Positions 1 through 5,544 of a stretch of DNA of 6,773 bases are shown here, one piece after another. This DNA is from JAMWZF01 sp041628615. GTDB taxonomy: Bacteria > Pseudomonadota > Alphaproteobacteria > Rhodobacterales > Rhodobacteraceae. Within the stretch, counting starts at the first letter, position 1, and every line of letters begins with the position of its first letter. A model generated the notes under the pieces. It worked only from the letters and a program-made list of their open reading frames with translations, did no database searches and was not told the origin of the DNA. Position numbers and translations under genes: made by a program. The DNA lies in NCBI GenBank assembly GCA_041628615.1, contig JBFKOW010000176.1:1-6773 (forward strand), written 5' to 3'.

Positions 1-1
1 G

Positions 2-70
2 TTTTCAAAGGTCAACGCGTGGCTTAAGGATCGGGGCGAGCCACCGATAGACTGGGCAGACCCGCGATGA
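2..70 (+). CDS. Possible C-terminal fragment of an unidentified upstream gene
   Basis: An open frame enters from the left edge and ends at a TGA (68-70) that overlaps the trpC ATG as ATGA, a junction typical of translationally coupled genes. The 22 readable residues end in PPIDWADPR and match no protein I recognise; in particular they do not resemble the usual end of TrpD, the common upstream neighbour. The other two forward frames are stopped at 25-27 and 48-50. Against it: the fragment is short, uses several codons (TTT, TCA, CTT, ATA) that are rare in the neighbouring genes, and 22 open codons can occur by chance. If it is not coding, this stretch is simply the trpC leader, in which I see no clear promoter. 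Confidence 0.3.
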   Translation, partial: FSKVNAWLKDRGEPPIDWADPR

Positions 71-879
71 CCGCCACCATTCTTGACAAGATCAAGGCCT
101 ACAAGCTCGACGAGATCGCCGCGGCGAAGGCCGCCCGGCCGCTGTCCTCGGTCGAGGAGGCGGCCCGCGCCCAGACCCCGCCGCGGGGCTTCGCCGAGGC
201 GCTGCACAGGGCATCCCGCCACGGTTACGGCCTGATCGCCGAGATCAAGAAGGCGAGCCCGTCCAAGGGCCTGATCCGGGCCGATTTCGACCCGCCGGCG
301 CTGGCCCGCGCCTACGAGGCGGGCGGCGCGGCCTGCCTCTCGGTGCTGACCGACGGCCCATCCTTCCAGGGCGCGCCCGAATTCCTGACCGCCGCGCGCG
401 AGGCCACCGCCCTGCCCGCGATCCGCAAGGATTTCCTCTACGATCCGTACCAGGTGGCCGAGGCCCGGGCGCTCGGGGCCGACGCCATCCTGATCATCAT
501 GGCGAGCGTCGACGACGCGCAGGCGGCCGAACTCGAGGCGGCGGCGCAGGACTGGGACATGGATGTGCTGATCGAGGTCCACGACGCCGCCGAACTGGAG
601 CGGGCGACGCGGCTGGCCTCGCCGCTGATCGGGATCAACAACCGCAACCTGCACACCTTCGAGGTGACGCTCGACACCACGCGCAGCCTCGCCCGCCGGG
701 TGCCCGCCGACCGCACCATCGTGGCCGAGAGCGGGCTGACCACCCCCGCCGACCTCGCCGACCTCGCGCAGTACGGCGCGCGGTGCTTCCTGATCGGCGA
801 AAGCCTGATGCGGCAGGACGACGTGGCCGAGGCCACACGGGCGCTGCTGGCCGATCCGCTGGTCCCGGCGGGGATGTAG
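67..879 (+). CDS. trpC: Indole-3-glycerol-phosphate synthase
   Basis: Cytoplasmic TIM-barrel enzyme of tryptophan synthesis: it decarboxylates and closes the ring of 1-(2-carboxyphenylamino)-1-deoxyribulose 5-phosphate to give indole-3-glycerol phosphate. At 270 aa it is the normal monofunctional length, with no TrpF fused. All family signatures are visible: IAEIKKASPSKG (residues 57-68, active-site E59 and K61), RKDF (K121), VLIEVH (E170), IGINNRNL (N191) and AESG (E221, S222), which correspond to the catalytic set described for Sulfolobus TrpC. The start fits the family opening (TILDKIKAYKLDEI). There is no clear Shine-Dalgarno before it, so coupling to an upstream frame ending in ATGA at 67-70 is plausible. 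It is followed after 4 bp by moaC with no terminator between, so trpC, moaC and moeA probably share a transcript. Function is very secure. Confidence 0.97.
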   Translation: MTATILDKIKAYKLDEIAAAKAARPLSSVEEAARAQTPPRGFAEALHRASRHGYGLIAEIKKASPSKGLIRADFDPPALARAYEAGGAACLSVLTDGPSFQGAPEFLTAAREATALPAIRKDFLYDPYQVAEARALGADAILIIMASVDDAQAAELEAAAQDWDMDVLIEVHDAAELERATRLASPLIGINNRNLHTFEVTLDTTRSLARRVPADRTIVAESGLTTPADLADLAQYGARCFLIGESLMRQDDVAEATRALLADPLVPAGM

Positions 880-883
880 GCCG

Positions 884-1360
884 GTGTCGGGCAAGCTCAC
901 CCATTTCGACGCCGCCGGGCAGGCCCACATGGTGGACGTGACCGACAAGGCGGTGACCGACCGGGTCGCGGTGGCCGAGGGCCACGTGACCATGGCCCCC
1001 GAAACCCTGCGGCTGGCCACCGAGGGCGGCGCGAAGAAGGGCGACGTGCTGGGCACCGCCCGGCTTGCCGGGATCATGGGGGCGAAGCGCACGGCCGACC
1101 TGATCCCGCTCTGCCACCCGCTGCCGATCAGCCGGGTCGCCGTGGACCTCGTGCCCGATCCGGCGCTGCCAGGTATCCGCATCTCCGCCACCGTCCGCAC
1201 CACCGGCCGCACCGGGGTCGAGATGGAGGCGCTGACCGCCGTCTCCACCGCCGCGCTGACCGTCTACGACATGCTGAAGGCGGTGCAGAAGGACATGGAG
1301 ATCGGCGCTATCCGCGTGATTCTCAAGGACGGCGGCAAATCGGGGCGCTACGAGGCATGA
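884..1360 (+). CDS. moaC: Cyclic pyranopterin monophosphate synthase MoaC
   Basis: Second step of molybdenum-cofactor synthesis: converts the 3',8-cyclo-GTP made by MoaA into cyclic pyranopterin monophosphate. The 158 aa are full length for the family, which is about 160 aa. It aligns by eye with E. coli MoaC throughout: LTHFDAAGQAHMVDV near the N-terminus, KKGDVLGTAR with K52, LIPLCHPL with H78, GVEMEALTAVS with E113 and E115, TVYDMLKAVQKDMEIG with D129 and K132, and the closing GGKSG. These match the E. coli active-site residues K51, H77, D128 and K131 with a one-residue shift. The start is a GTG 4 bp after the trpC stop, chosen because it gives the conserved MSGKLTHF opening; the only purine-rich sequence before it (GGCGGGG, about 868-874) is a weak ribosome site, so translation is probably coupled to trpC. 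moeA follows after 4 bp. No MoaA, MoaB, MoaD or MoaE is in the window, so the rest of the pathway must be elsewhere. Confidence 0.97.
   Translation: MSGKLTHFDAAGQAHMVDVTDKAVTDRVAVAEGHVTMAPETLRLATEGGAKKGDVLGTARLAGIMGAKRTADLIPLCHPLPISRVAVDLVPDPALPGIRISATVRTTGRTGVEMEALTAVSTAALTVYDMLKAVQKDMEIGAIRVILKDGGKSGRYEA
1352..1355 (+). promoter_or_regulatory. Ribosome binding site for moeA
   Basis: GAGG lies inside the last codons of moaC, with 9 nt between it and the ATG at 1365. It supports that ATG as the moeA start and indicates tight coupling of moaC and moeA translation. Confidence 0.6.
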
Positions 1361-1364
1361 TCCG

Positions 1365-2534
1365 ATGATCTCGGTCGCCGAGGCACTTGAGGCGCTGTTC
1401 CGATTGGTCGCGCCGCTCAAGGTCGAGGAGGTGCCGCTGCGCGCGGCGGCGGGGCGGGTGCTGGCGCGGCCGGTGGCGGCGCGGCGGGACCAGCCGCCCT
1501 TCGCGGCCTCGGCGATGGACGGCTACGCGCTGGCCGGGGACGCCGGGACCGGCGCCCGGTTCACCGTGATCGGCGAGGCGGCGGCAGGGCACCGGTTCCC
1601 CGGCGCGGTCGCTCCGGGCCAGGCGGTCCGGATCTTCACCGGCGCGCCGCTGCCCGAGGGCACCGACCGGGTGGCGATCCAGGAGGACGTGACCCGCAAC
1701 GGCGACGCCATCAACCTGACCGAAGCCGCCGCCCCCGGCGCCCATGTCCGGCCCGCCGGAGCCGATTTCCGGGCCGGGGCGGCGATCGAGGCGCCCTGCC
1801 GCCTGCGCCCCGCCGACATCGCGCTGCTGGCGGCGATGAACATCGCCACGGTGCCCGTCGCCCGCCGCCCCGAGATCGCCATCCTGCCCACCGGCGACGA
1901 ACTGGTGCAGCCCGGCGAGGACCCCGGCCCCGACCAGATCGTCGCCTCCAACAGCTACGGGCTCGACGCCGCGCTGCGGGCCCACGGCGCCCTGCCCCGG
2001 ATGCTGCCCATCGCGCGGGACAGCCTGCCGTCGCTGCGCACCGCGCTCGAACTGGCCGAGGGCGCCGACCTGATCGTGACCATCGGCGGCGCCTCGGTCG
2101 GGGACCACGACCTCGTGGCCGAGGCGGCGGCGGGGATGGGGCTCGACCGGGCCTTCTACAAGGTCGCGATGCGGCCCGGAAAGCCGCTGATGGCCGGGCG
2201 GATGGGGAAAGCGGCGCTGATCGGGCTGCCCGGCAACCCCGTCTCGGCGCTGGTTTGCGGCGAGGTGTTCCTGAAGCCGGTGGTCGACCGCATGCTCGGC
2301 CTGCCCGCCGGCCCCGCGGCGCGGACCCGCGCCCGGCTTGCCGCCGCCCTGCCCGCCAACGGGCCGCGCGAGCACTACATGCGGGCCCGGCGCGGGCCGG
2401 AGGGCGTCACGGCCTTCGACCGGCAGGACAGCGCGCTGCTGACCGTGCTTGCCGCCGCGGACTGCCTGCTGGTCCGGCCGCCCCGGGACCCGGCCCGGGA
2501 GCCGGGCGAGATGGTCGAGATCCTGCCGTTGTGA
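1365..2534 (+). CDS. moeA: Molybdopterin molybdenumtransferase MoeA
   Basis: Last general step of molybdenum-cofactor synthesis: inserts molybdate into adenylylated molybdopterin (made by MogA/MoaB-type proteins) to form active Moco. The 389 aa are a typical bacterial single-domain-set MoeA, without a fused MogA domain. Seen in order: the N-terminal region with SAMDGYA (49-55), FTGAPLPEGTD (91-101), the MoCF-binding domain with PTGDEL (175-180), GGASVGDHD (241-249; D249 aligns with E. coli D259), PGKP (271-274) and GLPGNPVSA (287-295), then the C-terminal beta domain to residue 389. The ATG start sits 4 bp after the moaC stop, with a GAGG ribosome site inside moaC. It is probably co-transcribed with trpC and moaC. 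The nearest downstream gene, lexA, has its own promoter 142 bp away; I see no strong hairpin-plus-T-run terminator after moeA. The pairing with moaC but not with other moa/mog genes suggests a dispersed Moco pathway. Function is very secure. Confidence 0.96.
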   Translation: MISVAEALEALFRLVAPLKVEEVPLRAAAGRVLARPVAARRDQPPFAASAMDGYALAGDAGTGARFTVIGEAAAGHRFPGAVAPGQAVRIFTGAPLPEGTDRVAIQEDVTRNGDAINLTEAAAPGAHVRPAGADFRAGAAIEAPCRLRPADIALLAAMNIATVPVARRPEIAILPTGDELVQPGEDPGPDQIVASNSYGLDAALRAHGALPRMLPIARDSLPSLRTALELAEGADLIVTIGGASVGDHDLVAEAAAGMGLDRAFYKVAMRPGKPLMAGRMGKAALIGLPGNPVSALVCGEVFLKPVVDRMLGLPAGPAARTRARLAAALPANGPREHYMRARRGPEGVTAFDRQDSALLTVLAAADCLLVRPPRDPAREPGEMVEILPL

Positions 2535-2564
2535 CCGCCGCCCAAGGGGCCCGGCCCGCGGCTG

Positions 2565-2593
2565 TTGACACAAAACGGGAACATGCGTAGAAC
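2565..2593 (+). promoter_or_regulatory. lexA promoter (-35 TTGACA, -10 TAGAAC)
   Basis: A perfect -35 hexamer TTGACA at 2565-2570 is followed by an exact 17-bp spacer and the -10-like TAGAAC at 2588-2593 (4 of 6 bases match TATAAT). Transcription would begin near 2600, leaving a leader of roughly 77 nt before the lexA ATG. The -10 element is embedded in a perfect LexA-type operator, which strongly supports a real, autoregulated promoter. The start site is inferred from spacing only. Confidence 0.8.
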
Positions 2594-2617
2594 ATTCGGC
2601 AAAACACCCCGTTTTGT
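2570..2617. repeat. Perfect 10-bp inverted repeat around the lexA promoter
   Basis: ACAAAACGGG at 2570-2579 is matched exactly by its reverse complement CCCGTTTTGT at 2608-2617, with 28 bp between. The left arm lies in the promoter spacer and touches the first GAAC of the SOS box; the right arm lies about 8-17 nt after the predicted transcription start. A lexA transcript would therefore contain only one arm, so the pair can act only as a DNA site or in RNA reading through from moeA. The right arm is not followed by a U-rich tract, so a standard terminator is unlikely. Function unknown. Confidence 0.55.
2579..2593 (+). promoter_or_regulatory. LexA operator (SOS box GAAC-N7-GAAC)
   Basis: Direct repeat GAAC (2579-2582), seven bases, GAAC (2590-2593). 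Read on the other strand this is GTTC-N7-GTTC, the established LexA box of alphaproteobacteria such as Rhodobacter, distinct from the CTGT-N8-ACAG palindrome of E. coli. The second half-site coincides with the last four bases of the -10 element, so bound LexA would block RNA polymerase. Its position directly upstream of lexA fits the negative autoregulation known for this gene. Confidence 0.88.
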
Positions 2618-2663
2618 TCCGCAGACCGGGGGCAAACCCGGCCCCATGACGGGCGGCAGGAAC

Positions 2664-2667
2664 GAGG
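2664..2667 (+). promoter_or_regulatory. Ribosome binding site for lexA
   Basis: GAGG with 9 nt to the ATG at 2677. It is the best purine-rich match in the leader and supports that start. It sits in the centre of a small inverted repeat, GAAC-GAG-GTTC (2660-2670). Confidence 0.65.
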
Positions 2668-2676
2668 TTCGGACAG

Positions 2677-3369
2677 ATGCTTACCCGCAAACAGCTCGAT
2701 CTGCTTGAGTTCATCCACAAGCGCGTGCAGCGCGACGGCGTGCCGCCCAGCTTCGAGGAAATGAAGGACGCGCTCGACCTGCGGTCGAAGTCCGGCATCC
2801 ACCGGCTGATCACCGCGCTGGAGGAGCGCGGCTTCATCCGCCGGCTGGCGCACAAGGCACGGGCGCTGGAAATCGTGAAGCTGCCCGACAGCATGGGCGG
2901 CGCGCCCGCCCCCGGCTTTTCGCCCCAGGTGATCGAGGGCGACCGCCCCGACAGCATCCCCCCCGCGGCCGAGCCGGTGCGGGCCGCCGCCATCGAGGTG
3001 CCGGTGATGGGCCGGATCGCCGCCGGCGTGCCGATCTCGGCGATCCAGCACCGCACCCATGACGTCTCCGTGCCGCAGTCCATGCTGGGCCGCGGCCGGC
3101 ACTACGCGCTCGAGGTCAAGGGCGACTCGATGATCGAGCTCGGGATCAATGACGGCGACGTGGTGGTGGTGCGCGAAACCTCGGTCGCCGACGACGGCGA
3201 CATCGTCGTCGCGCTGGTCGAGGACGAGGAAGCGACGCTCAAACGGTTCCGCCGCAATGGCACCTCGATCGCGCTGGAGGCGGCGAACCCGGCCTACAAG
3301 ACCCGTTTTTTCCACGAGGACCAGGTCAAGGTTCAGGGCCGGCTGGTCGGCCTGATCCGCAGCTACTGA
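2677..3369 (+). CDS. lexA: SOS-response repressor LexA
   Basis: Transcriptional repressor of the DNA-damage response; RecA-DNA filaments stimulate its self-cleavage. At 230 aa it is longer than the 202-aa E. coli protein, as usual in alphaproteobacteria, because of a longer linker (about residues 70-105, Pro/Ala rich). Residues 1-65 form the winged-helix DNA-binding domain (MLTRKQLDLLEFI; recognition region around RSKSGIHRLITALEERG). The S24 peptidase domain follows: the self-cleavage bond is A116-G117 in MGRIAAGVPI, the nucleophile is S151 in KGDSM, and the general-base lysine is K189 in ATLKRF. All needed residues are intact, so the repressor should be fully cleavable. The opening MLTRKQ is the alphaproteobacterial form. 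It is transcribed from its own promoter with a GAAC-N7-GAAC box. Its last 7 bp overlap the end of comEC on the other strand. Confidence 0.98.
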   Translation: MLTRKQLDLLEFIHKRVQRDGVPPSFEEMKDALDLRSKSGIHRLITALEERGFIRRLAHKARALEIVKLPDSMGGAPAPGFSPQVIEGDRPDSIPPAAEPVRAAAIEVPVMGRIAAGVPISAIQHRTHDVSVPQSMLGRGRHYALEVKGDSMIELGINDGDVVVVRETSVADDGDIVVALVEDEEATLKRFRRNGTSIALEAANPAYKTRFFHEDQVKVQGRLVGLIRSY

Positions 3370-5474
3370 CCCTCCCCGGCCCCGTTGCGGGCCAGGATCA
3401 GCGGCGCGGGCGCGGGACTGCCGCGCCGGGTCCAGAGCCTGTCGCCGGTGATCTCGCGCGCCGAGACCAGCCGCAGGCCGCCCGCCCCGTCGCCGTAGCC
3501 GGCCACCGCCCCGGTCTCGCGCAGCCGCACCTCGTCGAGGACGAGGCAGGGCCGGTCGGACCTGTCCTCGGTGTCGAGCACCACGAGGATCGCGCCGCCG
3601 CAGCCGTCGAGCCCGTCCCGCGCGCGGGTGCCGCGCACCTGCACCAGCGCCGCCCCGGCGCCGAGATCGGCGCGCAGCACCCGGTCGGCGCCGTCGAAGA
3701 CGCCGCGCGCCGCCGCGGTCTCCTGGCTCACCGGGGCGCCGTCGTTCTCGAGCCAGACCCGGGCCGCAAAACCCTCGCCGCGCGGGTGCGACAGGGCCCG
3801 GCCCCGCTCGGTCAACACCCCCACCAGCTTGCCGCTCTCCGCCACCAGCAGCAGCGGCCGCTCGGTCGCGGTCCACAGCCCGAAGGCCAGCGGCAGCGCG
3901 GCCAGCGCGCCGATCTGCGCCCGGCCCTGCCACAGGATCGCCGCCAGCAGCCCCAGCGTCAGCACCGGCAGCACCGCCGGCATCGGCGTCGGGACATGGC
4001 CCACCGCGCCGGGCCGGGCGGCGACGGTCTCGGCCACGGTGATGATCCAGTGCAGCCCCAGGTCCATGACCCAGAGCCCGACACCCTGCAGCCCGACCAG
4101 CCAGAGGCACCCCGCGACCACCGCCGCCGGCATCACCACCGCACCCATCACCGGCACCGCCAGCAGGTTCGCGATCAGTCCGTAATGGGCGATCATGTTG
4201 AAATGCGCCGCCGCGAAGGGAGCCGTCGCCAGCCCCGCCACCAGCGACGACAGGAACACCGCGCCGACATTGCGCCCCCACCACGGCAGGCGGGGCAGGT
4301 CGAGGTCGCGGATGTGGCCGAAGGCGACGACCAGCGCGGTGGTCGCGGCGAAGGACATCTGGAAGCCCGGGCCGGTCAGTTCCTCGGGTCGCCGGACCAG
4401 CACGATCACCGCCGCCATCGCCACCGCCCGCAGGGTCAGCGCCCGGCGGTCCAGCATGACTGCGACCAGCATCACCGCGACCATCACGAAGGCCCGCTCG
4501 GTCGCCACGCTGCCCCCCGACAGGACGAGGTAGCCCGCCCCCGCCAGCAGCGCCGCGCCCGCGGCGATCTTCTTGACCGGCCAGTGCAGCGCCAGCGCCG
4601 GCCAGAGCGCCATGCCGTAGCGCAGGGCGGCGAAGATGAACCCGGTCAGGAGCCCCATGTGCAGCCCCGAGATCGCCAGCAGGTGGGCGAGGTTCGAGGC
4701 CCGCAGCGCGTCGCGCACCTCGACGGTGATGCCGGACCGGTCGCCGGTGACGATCGCCGCCGCGACACCGCCGGTCCGTTCGGGCATCGCCGCGCGCAGC
4801 CCGGCCGACATCCGGTCGCGCAGCCGGTGCACCGCCAGCGCCGCCCCCGGTTCGGCCTGCCGCAGCAGAAGCACCGGCGTCCGGGTGTAGCCCACCGCGC
4901 CGAGCCGGTCGAACCAGGCGTGACGGGCGAAGTCGAAGCCGCCGGGCTCCACCGGTCCGCCGGGGGGCGACAGGTGGCCGGTCAGGATCACCACCTGACC
5001 GGGTGCGGGCCGGGTCGGCCCGTGGCCGCCATGCAGCGCGACCCGGATCCGCTCCGGGGTCTTCTCGGGGCGCACCGCGTCGAGCCGGACCCGGTCCAGC
5101 GTCAGCCGCATGGCGTCCGAGGCGGAGCGGTCGATGGCGACGATCCGGCCCTCGATCGGGCCGTAGTAGCGGAATTCGAGGATCGGCGCGGCCACCGCGT
5201 GGCCCCGCGCCCCGGCTAGGCCGAAGCCGCCGCAGACCAGAGCCAGCCCGACCCAGAGCGGCGCCGCCGCGTCGCCCGCCGCCCGGGTCAGGCCCAGCGC
5301 CAGCGCCGCCAGCGCCGCCAGCCCGGCATAGCCCGCCAACCCCGGTTCGGCGTCCAGCGCGAACCAGCCCCCGATCCCGAGGCCGAGGCAGACCGGCACC
5401 CAGCCGAACAGGTGCCCCCGCTGCGCCAGCAGCGCGGCGGAGACCGGCCCCGGAAGCGAGATGGCACGCGGCAC
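3363..5474 (-). CDS. comEC: ComEC/Rec2-family DNA uptake channel protein
   Basis: Predicted inner-membrane channel that carries single-stranded DNA into the cytoplasm during natural transformation. With the GTG start at 5474 it has 703 aa. Domains seen: two or three N-terminal membrane helices (about 23-90), an OB-fold-like periplasmic region (about 100-205, with IEGRIVAI, PGQVVILTGHL and GGFDFARHAWFDRLGAVGYT), then the polytopic Competence domain (about 230-535) with AHLLAISGLHMGLL (263-276), the GFQMSFAATTAL region (370-381) and HFNMIAHYGLIANLLAVPVMG (424-444). The C-terminal soluble part (538-703) occupies the place of the metallo-beta-lactamase domain of long ComEC proteins but has no HxHxDH motif and only one histidine (H563). 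The GTG is chosen because AGGA lies 3 nt before it and the protein then begins close to the conserved LLAQRGHLFGW; an in-frame ATG at 5546 would add 24 residues and overlap the gltX start. No partner com genes are nearby, so competence in this organism is unproven. Confidence 0.9.
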   Translation of the reverse strand: MPRAISLPGPVSAALLAQRGHLFGWVPVCLGLGIGGWFALDAEPGLAGYAGLAALAALALGLTRAAGDAAAPLWVGLALVCGGFGLAGARGHAVAAPILEFRYYGPIEGRIVAIDRSASDAMRLTLDRVRLDAVRPEKTPERIRVALHGGHGPTRPAPGQVVILTGHLSPPGGPVEPGGFDFARHAWFDRLGAVGYTRTPVLLLRQAEPGAALAVHRLRDRMSAGLRAAMPERTGGVAAAIVTGDRSGITVEVRDALRASNLAHLLAISGLHMGLLTGFIFAALRYGMALWPALALHWPVKKIAAGAALLAGAGYLVLSGGSVATERAFVMVAVMLVAVMLDRRALTLRAVAMAAVIVLVRRPEELTGPGFQMSFAATTALVVAFGHIRDLDLPRLPWWGRNVGAVFLSSLVAGLATAPFAAAHFNMIAHYGLIANLLAVPVMGAVVMPAAVVAGCLWLVGLQGVGLWVMDLGLHWIITVAETVAARPGAVGHVPTPMPAVLPVLTLGLLAAILWQGRAQIGALAALPLAFGLWTATERPLLLVAESGKLVGVLTERGRALSHPRGEGFAARVWLENDGAPVSQETAAARGVFDGADRVLRADLGAGAALVQVRGTRARDGLDGCGGAILVVLDTEDRSDRPCLVLDEVRLRETGAVAGYGDGAGGLRLVSAREITGDRLWTRRGSPAPAPLILARNGAGEGQ
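5293..5325. repeat. Short GC-rich tandem repeat (9-bp unit) inside comEC
   Basis: CAGCGCCGC occurs at 5301-5309 and 5310-5318, flanked by partial copies (CAGCGC before, CAGCCCGGC after). On the minus strand it encodes the Ala/Leu series AGLAALAALALG of an N-terminal membrane helix. The nine-base period keeps the reading frame, so gain or loss of a unit would change the helix by three residues. Confidence 0.4.
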
Positions 5475-5503
5475 TTGTCCTGCTCTCCCTGGCTTTGTAT
5501 CCC
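5475..5503 (+). promoter_or_regulatory. Candidate gltX promoter
   Basis: TTGTCC (5475-5480) and TATCCC (5498-5503) are exactly 17 bp apart, a weak sigma-70-like pair (4 of 6 and 3 of 6 matches). It is the only reasonable candidate I see in the 70-bp gap before gltX, and it lies right at the comEC start. I see no convincing comEC promoter on the opposite strand, so comEC may be transcribed from inside gltX or from an unusual promoter. Confidence 0.3.
5478..5481 (-). promoter_or_regulatory. Ribosome binding site deciding the comEC GTG start
   Basis: On the minus strand AGGGAGAGCAGGA precedes the GTG at 5474, with AGGA 3 nt and GGGAG about 12 nt away. The nearer match is slightly close to the start, but together they are the strongest purine-rich signal before the conserved comEC sequence. 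This favours the GTG over the upstream in-frame ATG at 5546, which has no such signal before it. Confidence 0.5.
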
Positions 5504-5529
5504 GCGCGCGATCCTCACCGGCAGACGTT

Positions 5530-5533
5530 AGGA
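5530..5533 (+). promoter_or_regulatory. Ribosome binding site for gltX
   Basis: AGGA with 11 nt to the ATG at 5545. Spacing is slightly long but it is the only match before the start. Confidence 0.5.
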
Positions 5534-5544
5534 AACCGTTAACC

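Noticed and set aside
635..1420. A 261-residue open frame on the minus strand across trpC and moaC
   Set aside because: It is a low-complexity shadow of two well-supported genes.
2537..2562. GC-rich segment after moeA with short GCCGC/GCGGC arms, considered as a terminator
   Set aside because: The stem is only 5 bp with a mismatched interior and no following T-run; it is ordinary for DNA of this composition.
2616..2630. GTTC at 2616-2619 considered as the start of a second SOS box
   Set aside because: Seven bases downstream the sequence is CGGG, not GTTC, so the direct repeat is absent.
2646..2708. A 20-codon upstream frame in the lexA leader that overlaps the lexA start out of frame
   Set aside because: The only purine run before its ATG (GGGGG at 2628-2632) is too far away to be a good ribosome site, and the peptide shows nothing distinctive.
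1323..3083. A 586-residue open frame on the minus strand across moeA and lexA
   Set aside because: It runs antisense to two secure genes and crosses their promoter. Its composition is Arg/Gly/His/Gln rich with no recognisable motif, as expected of a shadow frame in high-GC DNA.
2407..4284. A 625-residue open frame on the minus strand over lexA and the comEC 3' half
   Set aside because: It is out of frame with comEC on the same strand and antisense to lexA, consists largely of Arg/Gly/Ala repeats, and has no domain signature.
3786..5219. A 477-residue open frame on the plus strand inside comEC
   Set aside because: It is antisense to a gene with clear ComEC motifs and is dominated by Arg, Gln and His, the usual mirror of GC-rich coding DNA.
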